NCBI GenBank assembly: GCA_016342655.1
Contig: JAEINL010000022.1
Location: forward strand, 1-48,616
Direction of reading: 5' to 3'
Length of the DNA: 48,616 bases
Source of the DNA: Sphaerochaeta sp.
GTDB lineage: Bacteria; Spirochaetota; Spirochaetia; Sphaerochaetales; Sphaerochaetaceae
Position numbers and translations under genes: made by a program. The notes under the pieces were generated by a model. That model was given only the letters and a program-made list of their open reading frames with translations, was not told the DNA's origin and ran no database searches. Below are positions 1 through 8,217 of the stretch, one piece after another (the first letter of the stretch is position 1; each line of letters opens with the position of its first letter).

Positions 1-51
1 ATAGGTAAACTGTAACACAACTCTTTCAGATCCTTCCATCAGTTTAGGATG

Positions 52-243
52 CTACCCACTCAAAACAGCGAAAGGCCTAAGAATTTGTGCTTCCAACTCT
101 TTGTATTTTTGTATTCCTAATTGTTCACTCAACGCTTCCAACCTCCCTTGCGCATAGGCAACCTTAGTCAACTCAGGAAGCAAGCAAGGGGAATCAAAAG
201 AAAAAAAAGGCCAATCGGAAAGTTGCCAAATATATTCACTCAT
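52..243 (-). pseudogene. Fic-family N-terminal fragment (DUF4172-like)
   Basis: Encodes 63 residues that begin YIWQ, then WPFFSFD, then a helix with AQGRLEAL. This is the layout of the DUF4172 domain at the N terminus of Fic-family AMP-transferases (YIWQ..WP.F.WD...L......QG.L). An intact family member is several times longer and carries an HPFxxGNGR Fic motif. Here a stop follows just after ELEAQI, where the family normally continues toward its IEGE segment, and the 51 bases left before the window edge show no Fic-like reading. I read it as a truncated, dead gene, although a short surviving protein cannot be excluded. It is preceded by an unusual palindromic AT-rich region at 263-335. Confidence 0.55.
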
Positions 244-262
244 AGGCCTATGTTACACAGCA

Positions 263-335
263 TGCGTAGAATACGCAACTAATCTACGCATAATACTATA
301 ATATATAATGTAGATTAGCACCTGTATTCTACGCA
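263..335. promoter_or_regulatory. Nested inverted repeats, probable promoter/operator of the Fic fragment
   Basis: A 12-bp perfect inverted repeat (263-274 with 324-335, core GCGTAGAATA) encloses a second 9-bp perfect pair (279-287 CTAATCTAC with 310-318 GTAGATTAG). TGCGTAGA at 263-270 also pairs with TCTACGCA at 283-290. The centre, 288-309, is almost pure A/T with several TATAAT-like hexamers. It lies just upstream of the minus-strand Fic fragment, as an autoregulatory operator would. Symmetry is seen; the function is inferred. Confidence 0.5.
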
Positions 336-392
336 ACCAGCGTGAAAGCCTCAGCAGGATTAGAAAAAATGGGAAAAGCACACGCAGTCCCC

Positions 393-1475
393 TTAGCTGA
401 TCACATGGGCACTGATGGGGTCAAAGGTCACCCCGACCTCATCGCCTACCTTATAGAAGCCCTCCATCACAGGGTTATAGGAGATTGCTACAATGGGTTC
501 GGTCCTTCCCTTCACTGTAATCTCATACTCCATAGTCGAGCCCAGATAGACGGCTTCAGAAATGGTACCATTAAAGAAGGCATCGGGACTCTGCTTGGTA
601 ATATGCAACCCCTCTGGTCTGATGATAATGGTTGCACGTTTGCCCATCTTCACATCCTTGTTGAAGGTGGGGAAGGAAAAGCCTCTCTTATTGATGGAGA
701 TGGTGACCTCTTTACCTAATCCTGTGACATTACCTGTAAAGAAGTTGGCCCTTCCTATGAAGTCAGCAACAAAATGGTTTACCGGTCTGCTGTAGATCTC
801 AAAGGGCGTTCCAAGCTGTTGGATGGCCCCCCTATCCATCACCATAATCCTGTCACTTACGGTCATAGCCTCTTCCTGGTCATGGGTGACATAGATGCTG
901 GTAATACCGAACTTCTGCTGGATGCGCCTGATCTCAGTGCGCATCTGGTCACGTAGCTTCGCATCAAGGTTGGAGAGGGGCTCGTCAAACAGCAGTACGC
1001 GCGGTTTGTTTACAATAGCCCTGGCCAAGGCAACCCGCTGTTGCTGGCCCCCTGAGAGCTGACTCGGCTGCCGCGTCCCCAAAGCTGATAGACCCATCGT
1101 CTGCATGATCTTGTCCACCTCTACCTTGATCTCCGATTTTTTAAACCTTCGCAACTCAAGTCCAAACCCAATGTTCTGGGCTACGGTAAGGTGTGGGAAG
1201 ATGGCATAGGACTGGAATACCATCGAGGAGTCACGCTTGTTGGCAGGCAGGTCGTTGACCAGCTTGCCATCAATATAGACATCACCCTTGGTCTGCTGCT
1301 CAAACCCGCTGATGATTCTTAAGGTTGTGGTCTTTCCACACCCCGAGGGACCCAGAAAGGTGACCATCTCCCCTTCCCGGATTTCAATGTTCACATTCTT
1401 TACCGCTGTGAACTCTTTGCTCTTATCGTCTTGATCTGTGAAGATCTTAGTCACATTAACCAGTGTTACACTCAT
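393..1475 (-). CDS. ABC transporter ATP-binding protein (iron/polyamine/phosphonate type)
   Basis: ATPase of the importer encoded by this operon; it powers uptake from the cytoplasmic face of the inner membrane. All nucleotide-binding motifs are present: Walker A GPSGCGKTT at 42-50, Q-loop Q88, signature LSGGQQQR at 140-147, Walker B LLFDEP at 161-166, D-loop SNLD at 168-171 and switch His198. The remaining ~130 residues match the TOBE-type regulatory tail of the FbpC/PotA/CysA branch. Length (360) is normal for that branch. The ATG start lies 11 bases after the permease stop, so it is the third gene of the operon. The substrate is not fixed by the ATPase. Confidence 0.93.
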   Translation of the reverse strand: MSVTLVNVTKIFTDQDDKSKEFTAVKNVNIEIREGEMVTFLGPSGCGKTTTLRIISGFEQQTKGDVYIDGKLVNDLPANKRDSSMVFQSYAIFPHLTVAQNIGFGLELRRFKKSEIKVEVDKIMQTMGLSALGTRQPSQLSGGQQQRVALARAIVNKPRVLLFDEPLSNLDAKLRDQMRTEIRRIQQKFGITSIYVTHDQEEAMTVSDRIMVMDRGAIQQLGTPFEIYSRPVNHFVADFIGRANFFTGNVTGLGKEVTISINKRGFSFPTFNKDVKMGKRATIIIRPEGLHITKQSPDAFFNGTISEAVYLGSTMEYEITVKGRTEPIVAISYNPVMEGFYKVGDEVGVTFDPISAHVIS

Positions 1476-1486
1476 GCTTTATACTC

Positions 1487-3181
1487 CTAGCGGGTGAGGA
1501 TGGAACTCTTCGTATGATATTTTAACCGTAAGAACAGCTTTATGGCTGACATGGCCACCAAGATGATGGCAACCAAAATGAGGCTGAAAGCCGCAGCAGA
1601 TCCTATGCGTCCACTCTCTACCTGGCTCATGATCTGCACAGTCATGAGCTTCCATCGTGCTGAAACCAGGAAGATTGCAGCGCTGATAGCTGTCATACTT
1701 CTGACAAATGAGTAGAGCAAGGCGCTGAAGAAGGCTGGAATCATTAGAGGCAGGGCAACCTTTCGGAAGGTCGTGTTTGCATCAGCGCCCAAGTCGATGG
1801 CCGCCTCCTCGATGGAGGGGTCTATCTGGTTAAGTACAGCCACTCCCCCCTGCACCCCTACAGGAAGATAGCGGAAGATGAAGTTCAACAGCAATATGGC
1901 AAGGGTCCCGGTAAGATAGAAAGGTGTCTGGTTGAAGGCAAGGATGTACCCGATACCTACTACTGTCCCAGGGACGGCAAAGCTCAGCATGCTGGAAAAC
2001 TCCATGAACTTCCTTCCCATAAAATTCTTCCGAACCACAAGGAAGGCAATGACCATGCCAAGCACACCAGCTATCGGGGTTGAAAGTCCTGCGATGACTA
2101 TGGTATCGAGCACCGATTCGAAGCCTACCCTGAAAACATACACAAAGTTATCGAGGGTAAGCTTTGTGCTATTTCCCCACGAGGAGGCAAAGGCTCCCCA
2201 CACTATGCTTGCGTATACAAGGATGATAAAAAAAGCGATTACACAGCAGACAGCAAACAAGAACCATCTGGCCTGTTTGCTCACCATGGTATTCGAAGAC
2301 TGGGTAGGTTTTCCGGTAACCGTCACATACTGTTTTTTGCTGACCCAATATTTTTGCAACATATACGCCGACACAGAGGGAACCAAGAGAATGAAAGCCA
2401 ACGCAGAGCCCTTGGCAAAGTTACCCATTCCTGTAATTTCCAAGTAAGCCTGAACAGAAAGAATGGGGAATTGGGCCCCTGCAAGTACCAGAGGGTTACC
2501 AAAGTCAGCAAGGGACTCCACAAACAGTACCAAAACAGAACTGGCGATACCCGGAATCGACAGAGGAAGGGTCACCTTACGGAATATGGTGAAACGGTTG
2601 CCCCCAAGATCCATCGCAGCATCTTCGAGAGTCGGGCTGATCGACTCAAGCACCCCGCGTAGCGTGATATACGCCACAGGAAAAAACGTAAGGACCTGGG
2701 CAAAGAGCAACCCTTTCGGCCCATATGCATTGGCATTTTCCATACCTAGTATGGTTGAGCTGACAAAGCCGTTGCGCCCGAAGAGCATGACCACAGCAAG
2801 AGCTCCGATAAAGGGCGGGCTGATAATGGGGATGGTAGCAATGAGGTTGAAGAACTTATGCCCTCTGATATTCGCACGAGTCAGCGAGTAGGCAAAGATA
2901 TATGCTATGAAGGTACCGATGGTAGCGGTTGCGAACCCCATCCACAGGGAGTTCCAAAGCGCCTTCATATAGTAGCCATTGCTGTAGGTGATTACTGAAG
3001 TGAAGTTCTCAAAAGAAAACCGCCCATTAACCTGAAAACTGACGATACAGACTTTCAACAGAGGGTAGATAATGAAGAGTATGAGGGCAAGCAGCAGAAC
3101 GACTATGACGCACAGCAACAAGGGATCCTTGCTGAGCTTTACCAAGCCATGCCACTTGCGTTTCGCAAAGGTTTTGATCAT
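1487..3181 (-). CDS. ABC transporter permease, two fused membrane domains (FbpB type)
   Basis: Inner-membrane channel of the importer, with two permease halves in one 564-residue chain as in FbpB/AfuB proteins. Each half carries an EAA loop that docks on the ATPase: EDAAMDLGGNRFTIFRK in the first, EEAAIDLGADANTTFRK in the second, each followed by LPL.IP. About twelve hydrophobic segments can be counted. I start at the ATG at 3181 because GAGGT lies four bases upstream; the longer reading from 3244 would use GTG inside the preceding hairpin and adds residues that do not look conserved. It lies between the binding-protein and ATPase genes. Confidence 0.9.
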   Translation of the reverse strand: MIKTFAKRKWHGLVKLSKDPLLLCVIVVLLLALILFIIYPLLKVCIVSFQVNGRFSFENFTSVITYSNGYYMKALWNSLWMGFATATIGTFIAYIFAYSLTRANIRGHKFFNLIATIPIISPPFIGALAVVMLFGRNGFVSSTILGMENANAYGPKGLLFAQVLTFFPVAYITLRGVLESISPTLEDAAMDLGGNRFTIFRKVTLPLSIPGIASSVLVLFVESLADFGNPLVLAGAQFPILSVQAYLEITGMGNFAKGSALAFILLVPSVSAYMLQKYWVSKKQYVTVTGKPTQSSNTMVSKQARWFLFAVCCVIAFFIILVYASIVWGAFASSWGNSTKLTLDNFVYVFRVGFESVLDTIVIAGLSTPIAGVLGMVIAFLVVRKNFMGRKFMEFSSMLSFAVPGTVVGIGYILAFNQTPFYLTGTLAILLLNFIFRYLPVGVQGGVAVLNQIDPSIEEAAIDLGADANTTFRKVALPLMIPAFFSALLYSFVRSMTAISAAIFLVSARWKLMTVQIMSQVESGRIGSAAAFSLILVAIILVAMSAIKLFLRLKYHTKSSILTR

Positions 3182-3223
3182 GGATACCTCATAAAGAAGA
3201 GATGAGAAAACAAAGAGAAGAGA

Positions 3224-3253
3224 ATCGGTGATGTGCAAAAGCACACCACCGAT
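3224..3253 (-). promoter_or_regulatory. Intercistronic hairpin between binding-protein and permease genes
   Basis: A 13-bp stem with one mismatch (3224-3236 with 3241-3253) closes on a 4-base loop. It sits between the solute-binding-protein stop and the permease start. Hairpins here in ABC operons commonly protect the upstream mRNA or attenuate transcription, so that binding protein exceeds permease. That role is inferred; the stem is seen. Confidence 0.6.
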
Positions 3254-3268
3254 ACATATTAATTGGGA

Positions 3269-4294
3269 TTATTTAGCTGCGGAGAGAACTTCGCTGACCC
3301 AACGTTCTACCAACTCTGCCTTACGGGAGCTGTAGAAGGCAAGATCAATCCCAACCACATTCAAGGAAGAGAAAGCTGGCATGACAGGATCAATCTCAGC
3401 ATCATCGGTGACGGGGTAGAAATAGGTCCCGGTCGATTTGAGAACATCCTGACCCTTCTTGCTGATTAGCCAATCCATGAAGATTTTTGCAGCCTCATAG
3501 TTTTTTGCTCCTTTGAGAATTGATGCGGCAGGGAACTCAAAGCCGAAGCCTTCGGTTGGGAAGACGATTTCAACAGGTTGCCCATTGGCCTTCATCTGGA
3601 AAAATGCAGGAGAGAACTGAATGCCAATTGCTGCATCTCCGACATTGACACCCTTTGAAGGCCCGGTACCAGAAGAGGTATAGGTCTGGATGTTGGCATT
3701 GAGCTTGGCCATATAGGCAAAGGCTTCATCTTCACCCATTATTTCAATAAGAGAGTAGACCATAGTGGCGGCAGTCCCTGAGGCCTGGGGCGTCGGGACC
3801 TGGATCAGCCCTTTATACACTGGCTTGAGCAAGTCAGCCCAGCTCTTGGGCATGGGTGCCCCTCTTTTTGCAAGAGAGGTGGTATTGACGCCAAAACATA
3901 GGGGGTTCATGTAGAAGCCTCTCCAATAGCCATCGGCATCCTTGAACTCCTTGCCAAGACCATCAAAGGAAGGCCCCTTGTAGGGGACAGTCAAACCATC
4001 AACCTTGGCTATGACATGGTTGTCACTAGGAGCCCCTAGCCAGACATCAGCCTGGGGTCTGCCGCTCTCAGCCTGGATCCTAGTAAGGGCGGGACCGGAG
4101 GAGAGTTGTACAAAACTTGTCTTGATGCCGGAATCTTTGGTAAAGGCATCGAGAATCTTCACAGCATTCGCTTCATCGACACTTGCGTATACGACCAATT
4201 CCTTGGCAGCGGCCCCATCGTCCTTAGATCCTTGGGCAACAAGCGGTGCGAGAACCATCAACGCTACAAACAACAAAAGCAGAGTCTTTTTCAT
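3269..4294 (-). CDS. Periplasmic solute-binding protein of the ABC importer (FbpA/AfuA-like)
   Basis: Captures the substrate in the periplasm for the permease. It starts MKKTLLLLFVALMVLAP and ends the signal near LVAQG, with no lipobox Cys, so a soluble periplasmic protein is expected. ELVVYASVDE just after the signal, followed by a segment with LTRIQAESGRPQADVWLG, is typical of the COG1840 (ferric iron/2-aminoethylphosphonate) family. The adjacent Tyr pair that ligates iron in classical FbpA is not obvious, so phosphonate or another anion is a real alternative. The start at 4294 is chosen for GGAGGT four bases upstream; the longer TTG start at 4306 would overlap that site. Length 341 is normal. 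Confidence 0.9.
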   Translation of the reverse strand: MKKTLLLLFVALMVLAPLVAQGSKDDGAAAKELVVYASVDEANAVKILDAFTKDSGIKTSFVQLSSGPALTRIQAESGRPQADVWLGAPSDNHVIAKVDGLTVPYKGPSFDGLGKEFKDADGYWRGFYMNPLCFGVNTTSLAKRGAPMPKSWADLLKPVYKGLIQVPTPQASGTAATMVYSLIEIMGEDEAFAYMAKLNANIQTYTSSGTGPSKGVNVGDAAIGIQFSPAFFQMKANGQPVEIVFPTEGFGFEFPAASILKGAKNYEAAKIFMDWLISKKGQDVLKSTGTYFYPVTDDAEIDPVMPAFSSLNVVGIDLAFYSSRKAELVERWVSEVLSAAK

Positions 4295-4326
4295 AGGTAC
4301 CTCCAATAAGGTTATAAGAATACTCT

Positions 4327-4354
4327 ATTTTAGCATTGTTACATGGGATAGCAA
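4327..4354 (-). promoter_or_regulatory. Promoter of the ABC importer operon
   Basis: On the minus strand: TTGCTA (4354-4349), 16-bp spacer, TAAAAT (4332-4327) preceded by TGC, an extended -10. It gives a leader of roughly 25 bases that includes the GGAGGT site. No clear Fur-type palindrome was recognised. Confidence 0.5.
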
Positions 4355-4471
4355 GTGAACGAATTCGATATATTAGAGCAAAACAGTTCCAAATAACACA
4401 TTAGACCTAAGCACAGAGAAAAAACCAACCCTTCAGGCATGCAAATTGAAACTATACATACAAGCTTTGTA

Positions 4472-4915
4472 TTAGGGGTTGAGCGTAATGGAAATCAGGG
4501 TGTATACCCCTTGGGATATCTCTACCCAGACAAAGGTGCCATAGCGCAGTTCCTCGCCATACCTGAAGGGGACAGAGATAGTGTCCTGGCCTTTGATGGC
4601 CTTTCCCAGGAAAAATCTAGCCTGGGGAAGCAGGAGGGAAAGCTCTTTGTCAAAGGTACGGACAAATGAAAACCGAACATCTAGGGAAACATACTTCTCT
4701 ACCCAATCAAGGGAGTAAGGGGTTGTAAGGGCCTGGGCTGTATAAGCCTCACTGGAGAGCGGTTCCGGCTGGACAAGCTGTCCAATTGCGAGATCCTGAC
4801 CAAGTTGGGGATCCTCAGAAGTAAAGGAGAGCTGTGTGGAGAGCGGCAACGCTGCCACCGGTGATATCATCAGCAAACAAACAAGGACAAGACACAAGCC
4901 AGTGTGTTTATTCAT
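4472..4915 (-). CDS. Small secreted protein of unknown function
   Basis: A 147-residue protein with a clear signal peptide (MNKHTGLCLVLVCLLMISPV, probable cleavage after VAALP). The mature part is short, beta-rich and without Cys; phrases such as LDVRFSFVRTF and RYGTFVWVEI suggest alternating strands. No family recognised. It stands alone between the ABC operon and the divergent hppA gene. No Shine-Dalgarno sequence precedes the ATG; instead a strong promoter places transcription start at or next to it (see 4922-4950), so the mRNA is probably leaderless. The signal peptide and the promoter support it being a real gene. Confidence 0.7.
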   Translation of the reverse strand: MNKHTGLCLVLVCLLMISPVAALPLSTQLSFTSEDPQLGQDLAIGQLVQPEPLSSEAYTAQALTTPYSLDWVEKYVSLDVRFSFVRTFDKELSLLLPQARFFLGKAIKGQDTISVPFRYGEELRYGTFVWVEISQGVYTLISITLNP

Positions 4916-4921
4916 ATCTAT

Positions 4922-4950
4922 TGTGTAGACGATGAGATTCTATTTGTCAA
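4922..4950 (-). promoter_or_regulatory. Promoter, predicted leaderless start of the 147-residue secreted protein
   Basis: Minus strand: consensus TTGACA (4950-4945), 17-bp spacer, TACACA (4927-4922), then six bases to the ATG at 4915. Transcription would begin about at the A of ATG. Confidence 0.6.
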
Positions 4951-5074
4951 ATATAATCAGTGATATAAACCAGTTTTAGGTGGTGACTGGATATTTATGA
5001 TGAGTCTGCAATTGCCTAAAGGACACCAAAGAAAGATGTGGATTTTAGGATGCTAAAACAAAGGCCAAAAATTC

Positions 5075-5113
5075 TTGGTTTGTAGCCCTATATACATTAC
5101 AATACCAGTAATG
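5075..5113 (+). promoter_or_regulatory. Promoter and small palindrome upstream of hppA
   Basis: TTGGTT (5075-5080), 17-bp spacer, TACAAT (5098-5103). A CATTAC/GTAATG inverted repeat with a 7-base centre (5095-5113) straddles the -10 and could be an operator. The leader to the hppA ATG would be about 50 bases. Confidence 0.42.
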
Positions 5114-5159
5114 GGTTATAGCACCATATGCATTACATTAATTTTCAGAGGAATACAAT

Positions 5160-7310
5160 ATGATTGGATTTGTTATCATCGTTGCGATAGGAGCCATAGT
5201 ATTTGCCGCAATCAACTACTATGGCGTGAAGAAAAAGAATGCCGGAACTGAAGAGATGCAACAGATTGCTGCTGCTATCCAGGAAGGGGCAAGAGCCTTC
5301 TTGGTGCTCGAGTATTCAGTTATCATCAAGGTTGCTGTCATCATCGCCATTCTCCTTGGGGTCGTCGTTTCCGTATCCAGTGCATTTGCCTTTATCTTAG
5401 GAGCTACCATGAGCGCCAGTGCTGGGTGGATCGGAATGAATATTGCTACGATAAGCAATGTAAGGGTATCCAATGAAGCTCGCCTTACAAAAAGCTTAGG
5501 GCAGACCCTGCGCGTCGCTTTCAGAGGGGGATCGGTCATGGGCCTCTGTGTCGGTGGCTTTGCCCTGCTTGGACTTGCCATTGTCTATGTGGTGTTTGGC
5601 ATACTGCTCAAGCAGGTGTCGCCTGAAAACCTAGTATTCCACACTAACTGGCTGGGCATTTCAGACATCCCCTTCACGATGACCGTCAGCTCCTACGCCC
5701 TAGGGTGTTCCATCATAGCGATGTTCAACCGAGTAGGTGGGGGAATCTTCACCAAAGCAGCTGATATGGGTGCTGACCTGGTAGGAAAGACTGAAGCAGG
5801 TATCCCTGAAGACGACCCGAGGAACCCAGCGACCATAGCTGACAACGTTGGGGACAATGTTGGGGATGTGGCAGGACTCGGATCAGACTTACTGGAAAGT
5901 TATGTTGGGGCCCTTGTGTCTGCGATGATCTTGGCAGCATACATCTTCTTTTCCAACGGGGACATACCCGCTTCCCTAGTTGCAAAGCTAATCTATGTAC
6001 CTCTGCTTATAGCTGCAGTTGGTATCATCTCTTCCATGCTGGGCATTCTCTTCCTGCTGGTAAAGAAAGTCTCTTCCAATCCCCACAAGGAGCTCAATGC
6101 AGCGACCTTCATGGGCGCAGGCCTGACGATTCTTTCTTCAGGAGTCGTATCCTATCTTGTTTTCAGATCAGAGGACCTCAGCCACATTCATTTTGCTATG
6201 GGAGCCCTCTCACCCTGGGCCTGTGCAGTCCTTGGTATAGTAAGTGGTATTGTCATCGGGCAAATTGCCGAATACTACACCAGCTATGACTTCAAACCAA
6301 CCCAGAAAATTGCTGCAAGTTCCCAAGAAGGTGCTGCCCTTACCATTACCGAAGGGATGAGTGTCGGTATGATATCTGTTATCGCACCCGTCCTGGTCCT
6401 TGGCTTTGCCATCATCGCAGCGAATGTCACAGCAGGACTCTACGGAGTCGCGATGGCGGCCATCGGCATGCTTAGCTTTGTGACAGTAACGGTTTCCGTT
6501 GATACGTTCGGTCCCATTGCCGACAATGCCGGAGGCATAAGCGAAATGGCCAAATTGCATCCAGATGTCCGGGGTATTACCGACAAGCTGGATGCAGTGG
6601 GAAATACCACAGCCGCAATCGGAAAAGGATTTGCCATAGGATCGGCAACCCTTGCCGCCCTATCGCTGTTTTCCTCCTATCTCTATGCTCAGGCAGGCGA
6701 GAATGTTGTCCACGGATCAGCGATGATGCTCAATATGGTAAACCCACTTACCCTTGTAGGGGCTTTAATCGGGGCTGCTCTTCCCTATCTGTTCAGTGGT
6801 CTGCTCATTGAAGCTGTTGCAAATGCAGCAAGAAAAATGGTCCAGGAAGTAAGGCGTCAGTTCAAGGCAGACCCGGGTATTATACTCGGGACATCCCTTC
6901 CAGACTACAAGACCTGTATCAGCATCAGCAGTGCAGGGGCCCTCTCTGAGATGAGGCTACCCGCCCTCATCTCCGTTGCAACACCCTTGGTGACCGGCTT
7001 TATCTTTGGTGCTGAGTTTGTTGGTGGACTGCTCATCGGGACAACACTCTCTTCTGTCATGCTTGCCCTCTATACGGCAAATGCCGGAGGAGCATGGGAT
7101 AATGGGAAGAAGTATGTCGAGAACGGGCACTTTGGTGGTAAAGGATCCAATGCCCATAAGGCTGCTGTTGTAGGCGATACGGTAGGTGATCCCCTAAAAG
7201 ATACCGTGGGACCATCCTTGGATATCCTGATCAAGATTATGGCAATTGTGTCATTGATCTCAGTGTCCATTTTCAGCAAATATAACCTGTTTTCCTTTCT
7301 CATGAAGTAA
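5160..7310 (+). CDS. hppA: K+-dependent membrane-bound ion-translocating pyrophosphatase
   Basis: Integral inner-membrane pump that hydrolyses pyrophosphate and exports H+ or Na+, conserving energy from biosynthetic PPi. It has 716 residues and about 16 hydrophobic segments, normal for the family. The substrate site is plain: ADLVGKTEAGIPEDDPRNPA around 206-225, then DNVGDNVGD at 228-236, and a second acidic cluster DPLKDTVGPS near the C terminus. GNTTAAIGKG at 481-490 has Ala485 and Gly488 where K+-independent enzymes have Lys and Thr, so this belongs to the K+-dependent subclass. Whether it pumps Na+ or H+ I cannot decide. AGAGGA is seven bases before the ATG. Confidence 0.97.
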   Translation: MIGFVIIVAIGAIVFAAINYYGVKKKNAGTEEMQQIAAAIQEGARAFLVLEYSVIIKVAVIIAILLGVVVSVSSAFAFILGATMSASAGWIGMNIATISNVRVSNEARLTKSLGQTLRVAFRGGSVMGLCVGGFALLGLAIVYVVFGILLKQVSPENLVFHTNWLGISDIPFTMTVSSYALGCSIIAMFNRVGGGIFTKAADMGADLVGKTEAGIPEDDPRNPATIADNVGDNVGDVAGLGSDLLESYVGALVSAMILAAYIFFSNGDIPASLVAKLIYVPLLIAAVGIISSMLGILFLLVKKVSSNPHKELNAATFMGAGLTILSSGVVSYLVFRSEDLSHIHFAMGALSPWACAVLGIVSGIVIGQIAEYYTSYDFKPTQKIAASSQEGAALTITEGMSVGMISVIAPVLVLGFAIIAANVTAGLYGVAMAAIGMLSFVTVTVSVDTFGPIADNAGGISEMAKLHPDVRGITDKLDAVGNTTAAIGKGFAIGSATLAALSLFSSYLYAQAGENVVHGSAMMLNMVNPLTLVGALIGAALPYLFSGLLIEAVANAARKMVQEVRRQFKADPGIILGTSLPDYKTCISISSAGALSEMRLPALISVATPLVTGFIFGAEFVGGLLIGTTLSSVMLALYTANAGGAWDNGKKYVENGHFGGKGSNAHKAAVVGDTVGDPLKDTVGPSLDILIKIMAIVSLISVSIFSKYNLFSFLMK

Positions 7311-7327
7311 AAAAAAAGGAGTGTGCG

Positions 7328-8101
7328 ATGTTATATTATTATGTAGTGTTTTCTCCTATTGAAGCTCTGATAGCTTCTCAGCTCGAACCTAAGATGTTTG
7401 GCTCCTATATGGCAAGAGGATCGAAGAAAGGCTCTGCAGAGTGGCTCATGTTTGCAGAGATTACTAGCGGGTTTGGTGAGTATTTTGACTGGGACTATGC
7501 AAAGAGAAAATGCGTATCCCGTCCTGATGGCACCCTGAAGCACTCGCTGTACCTTTCAATCTATCGTGTCATTGAGCATATTCCCCTAGACCAGTATAAG
7601 GATATTTATCTGGTCACCAAGGATGGGTCTACGCTCGGCCTCTCCCAAGAGCCCTACAGAAAGCCAACCAACTGGGCTGGGTACGGCCTGTACAAGGAAC
7701 ATTGTCCGGTACACCCGTTCATCGCGAGTTCTCTGGAGCCAAAGGCTTTGGCTGACTACATCATCAACGATACTGAAAAGAAGATAACAGTGCCTGCCAT
7801 CATCTTCAACGATGTCACACGGATAGATTTTGATGAAAAAGAAGAGACCGGCAATATTGGTAGCATGTTCGAACGTGATCTGGAGCACGTAATCGAATGC
7901 ATCAATGAGGTGAAGGATAAAAAGGACAAGATTACCAAGACCATTGACCGCTCTTTTGATTCAAAGTTCACCTTTCAGATAATCGATACTGGCTTTTACA
8001 TTGCAAAAGGAAAAAGCATTCTCTTCTATCCCATGCCCAGTCGGGAGGAACTCAAGGAGCTCAATTATGACTGGGGGAAGAGTGCAAACATCTTTTCCTA
8101 G
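7328..8101 (+). CDS. Unknown protein with an internal two-fold repeat
   Basis: A 257-residue soluble-looking protein without signal peptide; no family recognised. It contains two similar segments: LIASQLEPKMFGSYMARG (residues ~14-31) followed by KKGSAEWLMFAEI, and FIASSLEPKALADYIIND (~137-154) followed by EKKITVPAIIFNDV. This suggests an ancient duplication of a ~120-residue unit. The second half has a charged helix (MFERDLEHVIECINEVKDKKDK). It starts 17 bases after hppA behind AAGGAG, so it may be cotranscribed with the pump. A strong hairpin at 8135-8169 closes the unit. Confidence 0.75.
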   Translation: MLYYYVVFSPIEALIASQLEPKMFGSYMARGSKKGSAEWLMFAEITSGFGEYFDWDYAKRKCVSRPDGTLKHSLYLSIYRVIEHIPLDQYKDIYLVTKDGSTLGLSQEPYRKPTNWAGYGLYKEHCPVHPFIASSLEPKALADYIINDTEKKITVPAIIFNDVTRIDFDEKEETGNIGSMFERDLEHVIECINEVKDKKDKITKTIDRSFDSKFTFQIIDTGFYIAKGKSILFYPMPSREELKELNYDWGKSANIFS

Positions 8102-8134
8102 GATTAGTCTCTGATCAGAGAGCATACCTATTTT

Positions 8135-8169
8135 GGAGGGCCCCTTGCCTTGATGGCAGGGGGCCCTCC
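8135..8169 (+). terminator. Strong hairpin terminator after the hppA unit
   Basis: A 15-bp G/C-rich stem with one G-U type pair (8135-8149 with 8155-8169), 5-base loop TTGAT. The following U-tract is weak (CCATTTCACTACTTT). Confidence 0.65.
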
Positions 8170-8182
8170 CCCATTTCACTAC

Positions 8183-8211
8183 TTTACACAGCTCATGGTT
8201 GACCTTACTAT
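8183..8211 (+). promoter_or_regulatory. Promoter, predicted leaderless start of the HD-domain gene
   Basis: TTTACA (8183-8188), 17-bp spacer, TACTAT (8206-8211), then six bases to the ATG at 8218. The only SD-like bases (CAGGT) touch the ATG too closely to serve as a ribosome site. Confidence 0.55.
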
Positions 8212-8217
8212 GCAGGT

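Noticed and set aside
342..956. Plus-strand reading frames across the ABC ATPase gene
   Set aside because: They are antisense to a gene with every ATPase motif, have no ribosome site and no protein-family signal.
3182..3244. Longer permease start at GTG 3244
   Set aside because: It would start inside the intercistronic hairpin without a ribosome site, while ATG 3181 has GAGGT.
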